Origin: Gonatopus flavifemur
Lineage: Eukaryota; Arthropoda; Insecta; Hymenoptera; Dryinidae
NCBI GenBank assembly: GCA_018340375.1
Contig: JAFFJZ010000009.1
Location: 15,082,501-15,146,500, forward strand
Reading direction: 5' to 3'
Length of the DNA stretch: 64,000 nt
The number at the start of each line of letters is the position of its first letter. The first letter of the stretch is position 1. Below, piece after piece: positions 1 to 12,073 of the stretch. The notes below the pieces were generated by a model that did no database searches, had not been told where the DNA came from, and saw nothing but the letters and a program-made list of their open reading frames with translations. Made by a program: the position numbers and the translations under genes.

Positions 1-50
1 GAAATATAGTGATCTTATATACAACTGTTTTCTGTGGATGCTATATATAA

Positions 51-170
51 ATGGCTTTACGCAATAACGTCTTAACCAAAAGTTTTTCCTTCAAATCGAG
101 TTACTATGATAAATTTATCCAGTGAAATTTCGAACAATTTTTGACTCAAGTTATTATTGCATAAAGCCAT
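51..170. repeat. Short inverted-repeat (MITE-like) element
   Basis: The ends read ATGGCTTTACGCAATAA and, inverted, ATGGCTTTATGCAATAA, giving imperfect terminal inverted repeats of about 30 bp around a 60-bp loop. AT-rich sequence flanks it. No coding potential. It looks like a small non-autonomous element or hairpin. The superfamily is not determinable. Confidence 0.5.
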
Positions 171-1524
171 CCTTATAATATATCCTGTTATTTACGTTAC
201 GTAATATTTCCCGATAGTACGAGACATGAACGAATTGAAATGACTGAACTCAATAATTTAATTCATACATACTGTCAATTCTTCCCCACAATTTTCAGCT
301 TTGCAGACGGACACATTCTTATTTTCATCATATGTAAAAAATCATGGACTGGATTGGTAGAAGGTCTTCCTTGTCTGCTCATCTTGAACGCATCTAACAC
401 GATTTTGAGTCGATTTTCCACCACTTTGCGCTCAAAATTCACTCATATCAATTAGTAATTTTGATGTGGTTCAGGTTAAATTTGATCACTTGAACCCAGT
501 TGAGTTTGTTATTCATCCACTGAAACTATGGGTACCAATAGTTACAAATAAATATAAACCAATTTCGATATAATAATCCGATAAAATTGAAGTAAGATAG
601 ACAAACCTTAAAAATGTGAATTTTTTGAAACCAGAATCATTGGGTGATTTTGGTAGATTTTTATAAACTGGTAAGGAAATAGGATTTATAATCTACCCCT
701 TGCTGTTTTGAAAAGATTCCCTTAACGAGAAACAAAAAATTTCATAAGTTCTTTTAACACTTGATTTGTATGAGAATTTTGCTTTCAAGTTCTCCTTGAT
801 TCATAGATCAGTTGGTTCGAATTCCCATTTTCCTTACATTTGAAACACTTTCAAACTGCCTCAAATACAATTGTTCCATCATTCTTGTCATATATTTCTT
901 TATAGGTAACGTTCTTTCAGTCTTTCATTGGAGAGAAATGCGTAGCGATTCCAGTTCTATGGGAGACGATCAAAATGGAAAAGAAAATTTTATTTTCGTT
1001 TTATTTCATGCAGATTTCGTTATTTTATTATCTCAATAACATTATCGATGTTGCATTCCATTCCTCCCAGTTGCTCAGAAACAGAAACGAAATTCAAGAT
1101 TGATTTCCGTTTCTGTTGCCGAAAAACTTAGAGAAATTTGTCATATCATTTTGCTAAGTACGGATCCCTAATGATATTTCCTCAATAACGTCATTAGCGA
1201 TATATTTTGTTCCCATACGTTAGTTGAGAACAGAAACAATCAGTGAAATCGGATTGTGTTCTCGTTGCTAAGAAACAGAACGACATAATAATATTCGGTT
1301 ATGTTGTTCCGTTACGTTCTGGTTTCTGTTTTTTAGGATTCAACTTTGGCGCCCTGTAAAAAATACTGTTCAATAAAAAAAGAAGAGGAAAAATTTTTTT
1401 CATACTCTCAAAGCATGCACGAATTCAAGGCAAAAGATTGTAGAAAGGTTTGTGATAGAATAAACAAGAAAAAAACAGTTCAAATATGGGTCAATTTTCA
1501 TCCTTGAAACCGGTACTAGTCCCT
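171..1524. other. Unassigned AT-rich sequence
   Basis: No reading frame here resembles a known protein; the short open frames are what AT-rich DNA gives by chance. Between about 1050 and 1340 a degenerate motif (GAAACAGAAACG and its complement) recurs several times, suggesting a decayed repeat. Nothing else recognised. Confidence 0.4.
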
Positions 1525-1529
1525 TAAAG

Positions 1530-2439
1530 CAGGTTGTGGTTGATGATTTGCCTCGTTCCGGTCGTCCATCCACCAGCAGCACTGACGAGAATATTGATAA
1601 AATTAAAGAAATCGTCCTCGCAAATCGTCGTGTGAGCATTAGGGAGATAGCATCCGATCTTGGTATCTCGTTCGGATTGGTGCAGAACGTTATGCACAAT
1701 ATTTTGGCCATGAGACGAGTTGTAGCACGGCTTGTGCCGAGAGTGTTGAATTTGTTGCAGAAACAGCATCGCATTGATGTTGCTAAAGAAATGCTCTCTT
1801 TGGGCCAAAATGTTATCGAAGGCATCATTACCGGTGACGAAACATGGGTCTATGAATACGACATCGAAACCAACCAACATTCATCGGAACGGCGCTTTTC
1901 AGACGAGTCAAAACCTAAAGAAACCGCGACAGAGTCGATCTGAAATCAAGGTTTTGTTGACTGCTTTCTTTGATTGCCGTGGTGTGGTCCACTCCGAATT
2001 TCTCCCACCAGGTCAGACAGTGAATAAGGAATATTACGTGAGCGTATTGAAGCGTTTGAGGGAAAACATTCGTCGCAAGAGACCAGAATTGTGGAGAGAT
2101 AACTCGTGGTTTCTCCATCACGACAACGCATCGGCACACACATCTCATCTTGTACGCGATTATTTGACTCAAAACAATGTTCATACCGTTCCTCAAGCTC
2201 CGGATTCACCTGATATGACTCCTTGTGATTTCTTCCTATTTCCACGACTCAAGTGACCACTTCGCGGAAAGCGTTTTGAGACGATTGAGACAATAAAGTA
2301 CAATCCGCAGGAGGAACTGAAGGCGATTCCGAAATCGGCCTATGCGAAATGTTTTGAAGATTGGAAGAAACGTTGGAATATGTGTATTGCTTGCAATGGA
2401 GATTACTTCGAAGGAAATAAAGTGAATATCGATGAATAA
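1530..2439 (+). pseudogene. Mariner (DD34D) transposase, broken
   Basis: The reading frame resembles Tc1/mariner transposases: a helix-turn-helix region with the GRPSTS linker and SIREIASDLGIS, then the catalytic aspartates in TGDETWVYEYD, HHDNASAHTS and SPDMTPCDFF. The spacing between the last two is 34 residues, which is mariner (DD34D). The usual N-terminal DNA-binding portion upstream of about 1525 is not recognisable, so the gene is 5' truncated. The frame shifts near 1890-1925, where the first half runs out in one frame and the rest continues in another, and a TGA at about 2254 interrupts the tail, which then reads on to a stop at 2437-2439. The 3' end motif TACTTTTTGATCAGAAGG lies near 2475-2492; no matching 5' terminal repeat was found. 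Inactive copy. Confidence 0.9.
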
Positions 2440-2737
2440 TTGAACCGTTTTCGTTTCATTAAGAACTTCCGGGTACTTTTTGATCAGAAGGTACATGCGG
2501 GAATAGTGATAATAGTAGTTGACTTTGTTTTTCCTGAGTGATACATGAAAGTTATCATATACAAGTGTTTTTTGGGAGGTTATATTGTCCAAATAATTGA
2601 CTATTCTTTGATTATGCTTTTTGATTTCACGAGTGATATTGACTTCCTTATGGAAACTTCGATTCCAGTTGTAAAGATCTAATTCTTTACGACACAAAAC
2701 ATACGTCTCCGGCATCTTACTATTTCATACGATCTCT

Positions 2738-2848
2738 GACAGCACATCCACCGATTTCTACGTCGCATCTCCGTGAACTTTACGTGGATAGAACGTGAAT
2801 GAACGGAGATTCCACTAGGAGGCAACGTAGAAATGTCCGGTGCTGTAC
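2738..2848. repeat. Imperfect foldback sequence
   Basis: A left arm containing CAGCAC, TTTCTACGT and ATCTCCGT is matched in reverse by ACGGAGAT, ACGTAGAAA and GGTGCTG, so the 110-bp stretch can form an imperfect hairpin. Non-coding. It could be a MITE remnant. Confidence 0.4.
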
Positions 2849-2999
2849 GGGAATAGATTTGCCGATATTATGATAGGTGATTGAAAACATTTGAACAAAT
2901 TTAACATCCAAGTACAATCACAGATTCCAACACTATTACGTATGGGTTAGAAGACAATGACACTCTGATACTCTGACAATCAGATCTCTTTTACTTCCA

Positions 3000-4190
3000 T
3001 GATCCTTATATATGAGGAAATGGGAGTATTGTAATAGGGTCAAAAATCGACCATGCAGAAGGGGGTATTCCGCCTTTGCCAAACGCTTGAGAACGTCGAA
3101 AAAACGCGTTTCCCAAAAATGTCTGTGTGTGTGTGTGCGCGCGCGCGCGTGTGGGTGTCTGTGTCCTTTTGTATGGTTAACGATAACTCTTCACAGAATG
3201 TACCGATTCGAACGAATGTTTTTGCAATTTGTTCATCTCATTGAGGACTCGACGCTTATTCATTTTCAGACGGATCAAATAACGCGTTCCGGAAATATTG
3301 CGGAATATCGTTCGAAAGATCGTGATTTTGCGTCCGCGCATATCTCCGCTCCCTATCATCCAATTGCTATGAAATTAATATCATGCTTGAGTTATGGTCA
3401 CGTCATGGTTCCATGTAAGTTTCATCCCAACTGGTTCGAAAATGTAGAAAAATTTTTTCTTACGATCCGCATTTCTTGGGAATATTTCAAAAGCATGCCT
3501 TTCCTATGTTTGTATCATTAGAATACCACGAAACTTGGACCATGTTCATTCGACGAGGTGTTAGTTGTACCGTCCAAATTTCAAGCAGATCGGAAGTGAG
3601 GGAAGAGAATGGGCAGCGCTAAGCTTCGAAAGAAAAGTTGATAATTTCGTAAAAGCCGCTATTATACGGATATCTTCGGTTCTTATTATCCAATATTCAC
3701 GGAATTTCCACCGCAGGTTTATGAGTTGTCGATAGTGCTGCGATATGAGTGTCAACCCGATCTTCACAGGAAAAAGGGGGGAGAAAGAGGACAAACGATA
3801 TTGAAAATTGTGATTTTGCGACCAGGCATGTTTTCACTTCCTGTTTTTTGATTGCCATGGAACTCATACAATTTTTTCGTTATGATTCAATAGTGGTTCC
3901 ACATAAGTTTCATCCCGTTTGGTTGAAAACTGTGAAATTTCTTCTATTGCGATCCTCATTATGATTCCATGTTTCTTATATCTAAGGAAATGGAAGTGTT
4001 GTGACAGTCAAAAATCCATCATGCAGAAGGGAGCATTTCACCTTCCCAAACGCCTTTGTGAGTCGAAAAAAAATGCGGTTCCCAAAAATATCTGTGTGTG
4101 TGTGTGTGTGCGTATGGATATATGTTTGTTTGCATGTATGAGTGTATGTGTAACGGATTCTCCTCAGAATGCACCGATTGGCGTTTGTTA
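3000..4190 (+). repeat. Duplicated block with GT microsatellites
   Basis: Two diverged copies of one unit lie about 960 bp apart. Each starts with a 'GAGGAAATGG/TAAGGAAATGG' segment, continues through CATGCAGAAGGG and a TTCCCAAAAAT segment, and ends in a GT/GC dinucleotide run (3121-3160 and 4091-4118). A second shared segment, GTTTCATCCC plus flanks, occurs near 3417 and 3907. Short open frames here are not convincing genes. A local tandem duplication of a non-coding repeat is the simplest reading. Confidence 0.55.
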
Positions 4191-5836
4191 AAGACGAAAT
4201 CCCCTCTTCTCGTTAACGGATTTTCGACCCATTCACAATACTTCCGTTCGCTTACATCTATGGAACGTTACATGTATAGAAGTGAAGAGTGGAATATCTG
4301 AATGAACTTTCAAACATAATGTTGGATAATACTAAATTTACTTCTCAACGTCTGTCGGTATATGGACAACTTGTGCATTGAATTTGTAGGAAGTTCTTCT
4401 CTAGCAGGGACAGAGCTGTATTTGAATTCTAACAAGCGGACATTAAAGAGTCATTCAAATTATCTCAAAGTGTTCTTCCAACACTCATAGCACACTCAAG
4501 GCATTTATTATACCGCTGTTAAATAATTCTTCACGGGAAGAAAGGAATACTTGCAGTAGCTACTCGCGTAGTCGAATTTCGACTATCTACGTAAAACAGT
4601 CGCAGCAACTACTTAGTAGTTGGGACAAACACCACTTTAGATGACGCGACCATCGTGTTAACATAAATATCTTCCATTTTATGTAATACTGGGATGGGAT
4701 GATCATTGGTAGTATGCAAGAAGCCCGACTGGTAATAAGTCCGACTGTTTGTCATTGTGTGAAATCTAGTAATTTTTGGTGATATCACTGAACATTCCTA
4801 ACAATCAACCAATCATAGGGGTGTTGGGCTCATTGTCGGTCGGGTTTATCGCATATTACCTAATCATCCCCATCTCCAGTCTACCCTGCTGTCCACGACT
4901 GCTTATTCACTTCATTCGCAGCTACCTCTCATATTCTTTGAGACTTCAGTTGTAATGCGAGCACCTGTGTTGGTCTACGTTGAGGAGCTTCGTATAGTCA
5001 ATGCTATAACGAAAAAAATTGGGAAACGTTTGAATCACGGTTCAACATTTTCCAACGCAGATGCTCTCATTGCATCCGGGTAGTCACTTGAAAGGGTTTC
5101 CTCTATCCACAACCCGAGGACGCGCTGTTTCGTGTGGGGTAGATCACACGTAAAGTCAACATTTGTCACACACGCTATCTAGAATTTGTGTATATTTGAA
5201 CACAATAATCACCGTTCAACCAGGGTTAAGTAACATCCCTTACTTCACTTGAAAAACCGCAATATTCTGGTATGTTACAAATGGCAACTTACACAGAAAC
5301 AACAAAAAATCAAAAAAACCTTTTAATATTACATAATTATCTGCAAACTGATTATATCTGCTGATGTGCAGCAACATGATTCCATGAAAAAGTGGTTATA
5401 CTTGTATAATCCCGATTGTATGTGAAACGAAACAGTAATGTGTATCTTTAGTATTTCTTTGTTAGAAGAAAATTTTTTGTTGCTATTTCTATTTTTTAAT
5501 ATTTTTGTTGTTGTTGCATCGAAATAATCATAATCATCAATTGGGGTGCTTGATTGAAGTGAGTCCCCTTGCCTCTCACTAGCTAAATGTATATATTATG
5601 TAAAAATATCAAATCTTATGAATTTGAAAGATTTATCAAATTTTTTCACCTATTTTCAATGTTACATACAAATCCTTCGATTCCAGATGTTAACACCTGA
5701 TTGCTCAGTGTTTTTTTCTCTCGAATGCTCTATTGTCAAAGTTGATTCATTCAATGGAACGAATAGACTGATTATTGAACTGATCATGGAAATTTCTGAA
5801 TCAATGAGAGAATTTACTCGGAACATCATTATTTCT
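4191..5836. other. No gene recognised
   Basis: About 1.6 kb of AT-rich DNA with no protein-like frame. A few short palindromes are visible near 4560-4620. The right edge abuts the Helentron-associated protease gene and may include the 3' end of that element, but no clear Helitron terminus (CTRR plus hairpin) was found. Confidence 0.4.
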
Positions 5837-6598
5837 TCAGCTGTGACACAATATTTCATTCAATATTTCAACTCTAAAATTGTCAGGATTGAAAACTTCA
5901 TTGAAACTTCTTCCCAAAGCAAACTGCTTTGCAAACCAACAAACAAAAACTCCACAATCATATTCATCTGTCTGCTTGAAAACCTCTACTGGCACGTGTA
6001 CCATTTCTCCAGCCGATGTTGGTCTCACCGTCTTTAGAATCAAATTTGCGAAAATACTGATTTTACTTATTACGGAACCTGGTATAGGATTTCGTAGAGA
6101 ATCTAAGATAGAAAAGAATTTCAAATCTATTCGAAAACAAACTACAATCCAGTGAGAATTTCTCACATTTATTGGAAGCACGTAATGAGATTTCCCTAAT
6201 ACAATTAAGTTCTGTAAGATGTATCTTTCTCTAGTGTCCCGATCTAAATCAGTCATTACATATTGTGATACAATTGTATCTCCAAAAGGAGAATAAGCAA
6301 ATTGTTGACATAAACAGAATAAATACCCATCGATGATACTATCAGTCAACCAACCACTCGTTGCTTGAATCTTTTGGTTTTTCAAAGAAAATTCATCGTA
6401 ACTGGATAATTTTGGTTTCAAAGATAGTAAATTATGTTTATAAATATTGATATATCTGCCCAATCGATGATATACTACGTCAAACGCTAAATAACGTTGT
6501 TTTATTAACTCAGCCATATCTTCTAACGAATGAACTACCTCTAATGGATTGATGAGGAAAAGGATCACATGAGGGAGGGGGGCGGGTGAGAAAATCAA
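5837..6598 (-). CDS. Ulp1/C48-family cysteine protease, Helentron-associated
   Basis: This 253-residue frame has the layout of Ulp1/SENP cysteine proteases, which cleave SUMO-like conjugates. GWLTDSIIDGYLF matches the entry region, SHWIVVCFR carries the catalytic His, FFSILDSL the Asp, and QTDEYDCGVFVCW the oxyanion Gln and nucleophile Cys. No internal stop is present, in contrast to the frameshifted helicase next to it. The Met at 6598 lies in a region of unclear similarity, so the true start may differ or lie in an upstream exon. It is in the same orientation as the Helentron genes and just downstream of them, so it is probably part of that element. An independent element or a host-derived SENP fragment cannot be excluded. 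If expressed, it would act on protein conjugates. Confidence 0.7.
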   Translation of the reverse strand: MIFSPAPLPHVILFLINPLEVVHSLEDMAELIKQRYLAFDVVYHRLGRYINIYKHNLLSLKPKLSSYDEFSLKNQKIQATSGWLTDSIIDGYLFCLCQQFAYSPFGDTIVSQYVMTDLDRDTRERYILQNLIVLGKSHYVLPINVRNSHWIVVCFRIDLKFFSILDSLRNPIPGSVISKISIFANLILKTVRPTSAGEMVHVPVEVFKQTDEYDCGVFVCWFAKQFALGRSFNEVFNPDNFRVEILNEILCHS

Positions 6599-7080
6599 CG
6601 AGATTGAAATATAGATTGATAGAAAGGTGTATATGCATGAGAAGAATGTTATAAATATGGTCTCACAATATACAATATGCGCAGCTCACCACTAAGGTGA
6701 GTGTGTGTGTGTGTGTCGGTGTCGTGTGTGTGGCTCGTCAAATAGTCGAGGTCTTCACTCGGTCCTATTTTCCGCCAAGACAACGATGGGGAACAACTTC
6801 CTTCGAGGTAGGCTCTAGTAGAGGGTTGATACACAGCAATATCCAGGGTATCCTGCTGCTGGAGCGCTCGGGCCTTGAGGTTACACTCACGGCGATCAAA
6901 CTCTATGTCTCAACTGAGAGTCCCGGTACCGTTTATGACGCGTGTACTAGCGTGTTGATCAGATGTCTCGAGACTCCTCCTTATACTCTTCCTGAATAAT
7001 TACCGAGTGCCGCCGCTTCTTCCACCTCTATTTCCTCTTCTTGCCGCCCCCTCCTTATGTTCTCTTGGCATAAGTAACGC
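6599..7080. other. Non-coding spacer with GT microsatellite
   Basis: A GT/GTC run lies at 6697-6735. The following 300 bp are noticeably GC-richer than their surroundings and contain no recognisable protein frame. It separates the endonuclease and protease parts of the Helentron and could be a small insertion. Confidence 0.35.
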
Positions 7081-8004
7081 TTACGTTACAACCAATGAAG
7101 GTATCTCGGCATCATCTGATCCATCAAATTTTCCTGAAGTCGAAAGAGTACATGTTAATGGAGGTATACGTCCTTCTGCATCGCACTTCGTTTTACCATC
7201 CCCTTTTGAACTTTTTGTACAACTATCCAAATCTAGCTCAGGAGTTTGCAAAATCCTACTCGAATTACACAACAAATCATGTACGATGTGAGCTATTCCG
7301 CATCCTATCTCCACGAAAATTGGTGTGTGATCGGAAAAATAACTTTCATGAGAACCTGCTCTGTAATCTGTTGCGTTTGTCCATATAATGTCAATTTGAG
7401 TCCACATGTCTGTAGTATATACATCACTTTCCAAGGCGATTTTAAAATTTCTCGATTCAAGTTGTTGTTTAAAATATTTAGATTCTCTCAAATCTGCTCA
7501 ATTCACATTAAAATCTCCCATTAATACTTAAGAATAATTTTCAATTGATTGAGTATTGATTTCGTCAAACGTATCAAAACATGCTTTCATACACGCACCA
7601 GGAGATTTATATCCAAATATTAAGTAAATTTGGTTAAGCTGAGGTGCGGAAAGTTCAATATGTCTCTTGTAACGACTGTCGACAATTCTTCTCGCAGTAT
7701 GATTCGATGCACATAATAATTTGATATTTATACTATCTTTAGTTAAACACATGAGACCTCTCTGTCCAGTGATGTGATTTTCATTTGTCATATATTTAAT
7801 CGAATAATCAAAAATTTGGATAGATTCTGAGCTTTCAGTTCTCGTCTCTAAAACAACCAAATCATGTGCCCTTGAGTACCAACAAACCGCTTTGAGATCT
7901 TTGAGATACATATCCAAACTTCGAACATTATGATATACAATAACTATCCCAAGTGATTTCTTCAGATCATTGTAACATAGTACTACGGAATTTTCTTTTC
8001 TCAA
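7081..8004 (-). pseudogene. Helentron AP-endonuclease-like domain, broken
   Basis: Two minus-strand frames (8004-7528 and 7491-7081) make up an endonuclease/exonuclease/phosphatase-fold domain. The first contains YHNVRSLDMYLKDL followed by AHDLVVLETRT, the Asn and Glu active-site region. The second contains TQIDIIWTNAT and SYFSDHTPIF, the terminal Asp-His motif. A break near 7500 separates them, in the region where the central GDFN-type motif should lie. The domain directly follows the helicase, as in Helentrons, where it is thought to help cleave DNA during transposition. The last 60 residues after the domain (to 7081) match nothing I recognise. Inactive as it stands. Confidence 0.75.
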
Positions 8005-8052
8005 CCTTTCAACTTTTTTACAATCATTCGTGGGACCATTATGGAAAAACTT

Positions 8053-10748
8053 TTAATTTATCTCTCCTAAAATATACAGACTCTTCAGACCAGTCACCCT
8101 ACTCAGAAAAACATATAGTAAATGTCTTGTTGTCCTACTAATTCGTCTGAAATCCAAACAAACAGGTTCATAAGTCTGGCCTTGACTTTTATGTATTGTT
8201 ATAGCCTCTGCTGGAACTACAGGGAACTGTTTTCTCATTATTCGATACCCCCGGCTTTGTCCTATCGATATAGTTGCTGTGCTCTTTGAAAGTGGAACCA
8301 ACTCTTCATTTATACGATGAACAGATATATATTCCATGAAATTTCTATTTGCTTTGAAACCCACAGCTCTTCTTTTTGGGAATTCTGACCAAATAACGTT
8401 CAAAGAATTCTCCCACATTGTTACATGCCTTGAGATTCCACATGCTCCATCAACTAATCCGTCTTCTACATCTACATTAAGAGTAATCATATATTCAATA
8501 CCAAACTTGGATGTAATGTCATTGGACAAGCCTTGCAATTCAGTGATTTTTTTTTTCAACGATTTTAACAAACTCTCTTTTATACTCATTGGAACATGCC
8601 CTCATACAATGTCCTGTGTTGGAGAAGGAAAACTTTCCATGTCTAAATCAGCAATTTTCTTTTGATTGTACCATTCCACTGGAGGATTACTAGGATATAA
8701 TCTATTTGCTTCATTGGGTACGTTTTCAGGTGTTACAATCCGTGTTTGTGATGATTCCAAATCTGTCTCCCCTGCTACATTACCTGCTATGTTATTGAGC
8801 GCAACAATGAAATCTCTATCTCCTTTCTGTCTCATGATTTCTCTTAATCCATAAAAGGAAAATTCGGCTCACAGAAGATTTTTCTCACTGATAACACTTG
8901 AATCATTAACTTTGGGAGTTTTCCATACATAAGAATCCATCACAGGCGGCAATTGATGTAGATCCCCCACAATAAGAACTGAAACTCCTGCAAATGACCT
9001 ATTCCTCCCCATAATCTGACGTGAACGAGTATCAATATTCAAGAGTGTTCGTGATCCAACCATAGAATCTTCATCAATTATTATCAATTTTAAGTCGATT
9101 AAACTAACTCTGGGAGAACTTGCGATATCACAACTCAATTCAGGCGTGATTCCACTATATTGAGATATTGGTAAATTGAACGCCGAATGTATTGTGACAC
9201 CATTGATGAGAAAAGCTGCTTTCCCTGTAGGAGCTGCAAGAAGAACTTTCACAGAATCTGCTCTAGTACCTGGCCTGTTATCAAAATAATTTGAAATTAA
9301 TTGATATAAAACATTAATCACTAAACTTTTACCAACACTTGCGGGCTCTGGAAGGAATAACTTTCAAGGTTCACTGTTGGGAATCCTCAATTTTTCATAA
9401 ATATGCATCAGGATTTCTCTCTGTTCGTCATTGAGTCTTCTCATGTTGGAAAATAAGTCTTCTATTTTTTCTTTTGGTGGTACTACGATTTTTATTTTTG
9501 TCAAATCTTTCGTGCTTGGATTTTTGCTACCATCTTGAATACCTAAATCTACTTTATATTCTTTTGGAAGTTCATCTGCCGATAAATCCTCATATTCTTC
9601 ACCTTCTTTTATTTGATTACGTGCATGGTCAAGAGCAAGTTCCATTTCGTCTTCATTAAGCATGTGGTATTTTTTGCGATTCTCATCAATTAAATGAATT
9701 TGTCGTCGATAAGTATCTCTGCAATCAATATCTTCTACCTCACTTTCTTCGTTTCGCCAAGGTAAAAATCAGAGTACATGTTCTCGATGAAAATTATATT
9801 CATCCTGATTGAATTTATACCTTCTGTATCGTAGAATCTTTCTCCTTTTATCAAAATTCGATGAACTATCTGTTCCTGATTTTTTTCTATCAGCATCATT
9901 ATGATTATCATTATCATCATCTGTACCTTCATTTCCTTCTTCATTAAATCTGTGTTTCCTGTAGAGTGTTGCAAAATCAGCCAAACACATATCATTGAAT
10001 TTTACTGCCCTTTTTGCATGTCTGGAATTCATGTTAGACAGAACAATGTCAGTAGAATCTGGATCCATCTCTTGCAACTGGCATCGACATTGCAATATGT
10101 GTACCCTCTCCTCACAAGGATTAGTGTTGATGAATATACACCACCGACTAATCTTGGGAAGAGAAAGACCTAATGCGTGATAAGCAGCTTCCTGAGCACG
10201 CATTAGGTTGGTATTGAGGAATACGTTGGCAACTTTCCCTAATCTCTCCCTCATGTTCAACGTTTCATAACTAAAATCAGAAAGGACTTCTTTCAATAAT
10301 CGAGATAGACCTGCTTCTATTTCACTGATATAATTGATGATATACGATGCGCAACTATAAAGATCCAATACAAACTGAATATCCATATTTGAACAAAAGA
10401 GCGATAGGATGGATGAATTGTGACAATTGATAGCTACAGATAATGAACTTCTTTTCGGGAGAATTTTATCTCTGTCTATTTCGTACCTGATAGCAGTGAC
10501 GTGTTCCCCCTCAGACATGTCCAAGTTTGAAAGAATCTCATCAGAAGACATATATTCACTTTTCATGAAAAACCGATACATGAGTTTTTTTTACTTTGAT
10601 GGCATTTTCCTTGACCTCATCATTCTTCTGTTGTTCTTCTAACGGTTGTAAAATTATAGTCTTTGGCATAACTGGCAATGGATATCCGAATCTGCATACT
10701 TCATGAGTTTTTTTGCCTTCATAACAAGTGTCAGTATGTTTATGACGC
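8053..10748 (-). pseudogene. Helitron Rep/PIF1-type helicase, broken
   Basis: Successive minus-strand frames give the C-terminal part of the Rep region (10750-9769, with a CRFGYP zinc-region motif near 10690 and DMDPDST-like text near 10060) and then a PIF1 helicase. Helicase motifs in order are: Walker A at about 9330, degenerate as EPASVGKS instead of the expected GxxGxGKS; APTGKAA (motif Ia); LIIIDEDSMVG (Walker B); VGDLHQLPPV (motif III); and near the C-terminus EAITIHKSQGQTYE and FLSRVTGLKSLYI (motifs V-VI). The gene is split by several frameshifts and stops, near 9760, 9350, 8865 and 8600. The role would be rolling-circle transposition of the Helentron. The N-terminal HUH nuclease motifs lie beyond the LTR junction at 10749 and are not in the window. 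Confidence 0.85.
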
Positions 10749-12073
10749 TGTAACGAGAACGGAAAATTTCTTCAAATTTTATTCCTTTTCTCTTTCTTCT
10801 TCCTATTTTGTTCTCTCAATCTTTCCTTTTCATTCAATTTCTATGGATGAGTTGTCCATAAGGGTAAAACAGAAACCTGTTGCCCTGTTGACAAATTCAT
10901 CCTAGAAAACATACGCATACGGTAAAGGAAGATTTCTGTACACTCTGATTATAGAGAAAAATGAATCTTCCTTTAAAACACAAGTTGAGAACAACTTGTG
11001 TTCCCGTTATGTTTCCATCATATCTAAAAGGGACAAGTAAATCTGGAAAAACAGAGACCCCTTTCCTTATCCTTTATTGCTTCCTTTTCCAAATAGAAGC
11101 ACGTTCCAAACTACCCTGCAATAAAAAACTCATTAAAAACACAGACAGTACAGGATTAGAGCGAAGAATCGTGTCGCCAATTCTATTTTAAAATTCTCGA
11201 TATATTCACTGTTGAGAATATGAAAAACATGCAATTTGTTTCCTTTTAACAATAAAGAAGCCCCGATATTCCTCATTGGGCCAGGGCTGGTCCAGGGTTG
11301 GTGAAGTATCGGTTGCCGATCTTCGTCGATCCCGGTTAAATTCAGCCTTGACTGTGTTAATACACATGAAAATTCAAATTTCAACACCAATCTAATCATT
11401 GGTTTTGAAATTGAAGATTAGCTGCCAATGCTGGCCCAATCTAGCATTCCTATAATGCAGAATTCTGAGTTTACACCAGAATGAAGCATTATTTGAAATA
11501 ATGAGAATTTTCACATCTCTGAAATGGTGAGTTTTGGTAAGTTGAAGGTAAGTAAATAGAATACAAATGTTAAAATACTTTCTATGATAATTAAAATAGA
11601 AAATCATAACTTTTGATAATATTTCACTTTTCATTCTAGATTTTTCACAAATAAATACTTTTTCAATAATTCTTAATAATACATAACGTATGAATAAATT
11701 GTAAAATCAATAGGTTAAGCTTCATGATGTGAGGAATATAGATTTAAACAAAAGAAATTAACGTAGTGAATAATAAACCAGAATAATTAAAATTCATCAA
11801 GAATATCAAATTCTATATATGAACATTTTTATGTAAAATTCATAAAACAAACCTTTTATAAATTATAAAATTTTCATATAAATTCCATTTAAATTCTTCC
11901 GAAAAAAATTTAATTCATACTTAAATAAATGATTTGAACGTTTGGAACAATTGTTGATGTTTTTTTTGTGAATAATATGAGCAATAATCAATAAATATCA
12001 AATTTTTCAATTAATATTCGATTTTGAATTATAGATGAGAATTCTCTAAATTGTACATATAGAAAGAGATATA
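10749..12073 (+). mobile_element. Gypsy-type LTR, copy A (5' LTR), first part
   Basis: This begins TGTAACGAGAACG and matches 51367-52462 and 62999-64000 almost base for base over 1.0-1.1 kb. Copies B and C are each preceded by a polypurine tract, which proves that this edge is the U3 start of an LTR. Copy A starts inside the Helentron coding sequence with no polypurine tract, so it is the upstream end of an insertion, either a 5' LTR or a solo LTR. After 11842 copy A has about 230 bp that copy B lacks. It is then interrupted at 12074 by a DD41D transposon and resumes at 19779. Confidence 0.8.

Larger units (their letters stand above)
5837..10748 (-). mobile_element. Helentron-type Helitron, decayed, 5' part cut by an LTR insertion
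   Basis: On the minus strand, reading from 10748 down, the order is: end of a Helitron Rep-like N-terminal region, PIF1-family helicase, AP-endonuclease-like domain and Ulp1-type protease. The endonuclease following the helicase is the hallmark of the Helentron/Helitron2 group. The N-terminal zinc finger and rolling-circle HUH motifs are absent because the coding sequence stops abruptly at 10749, where an LTR begins. A roughly 480-bp stretch (6600-7080) with a GT microsatellite separates the endonuclease from the protease. Termini not identified. Confidence 0.8.

Noticed and set aside
2236..2715. 159-codon minus-strand open frame over the mariner 3' end
   Set aside because: It is antisense to the transposase tail and terminal repeat, with no family resemblance; a shadow frame.
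4542..4640. Short palindromes as regulatory sites
   Set aside because: Only a few base pairs long and without a nearby gene; expected by chance in AT-rich DNA.
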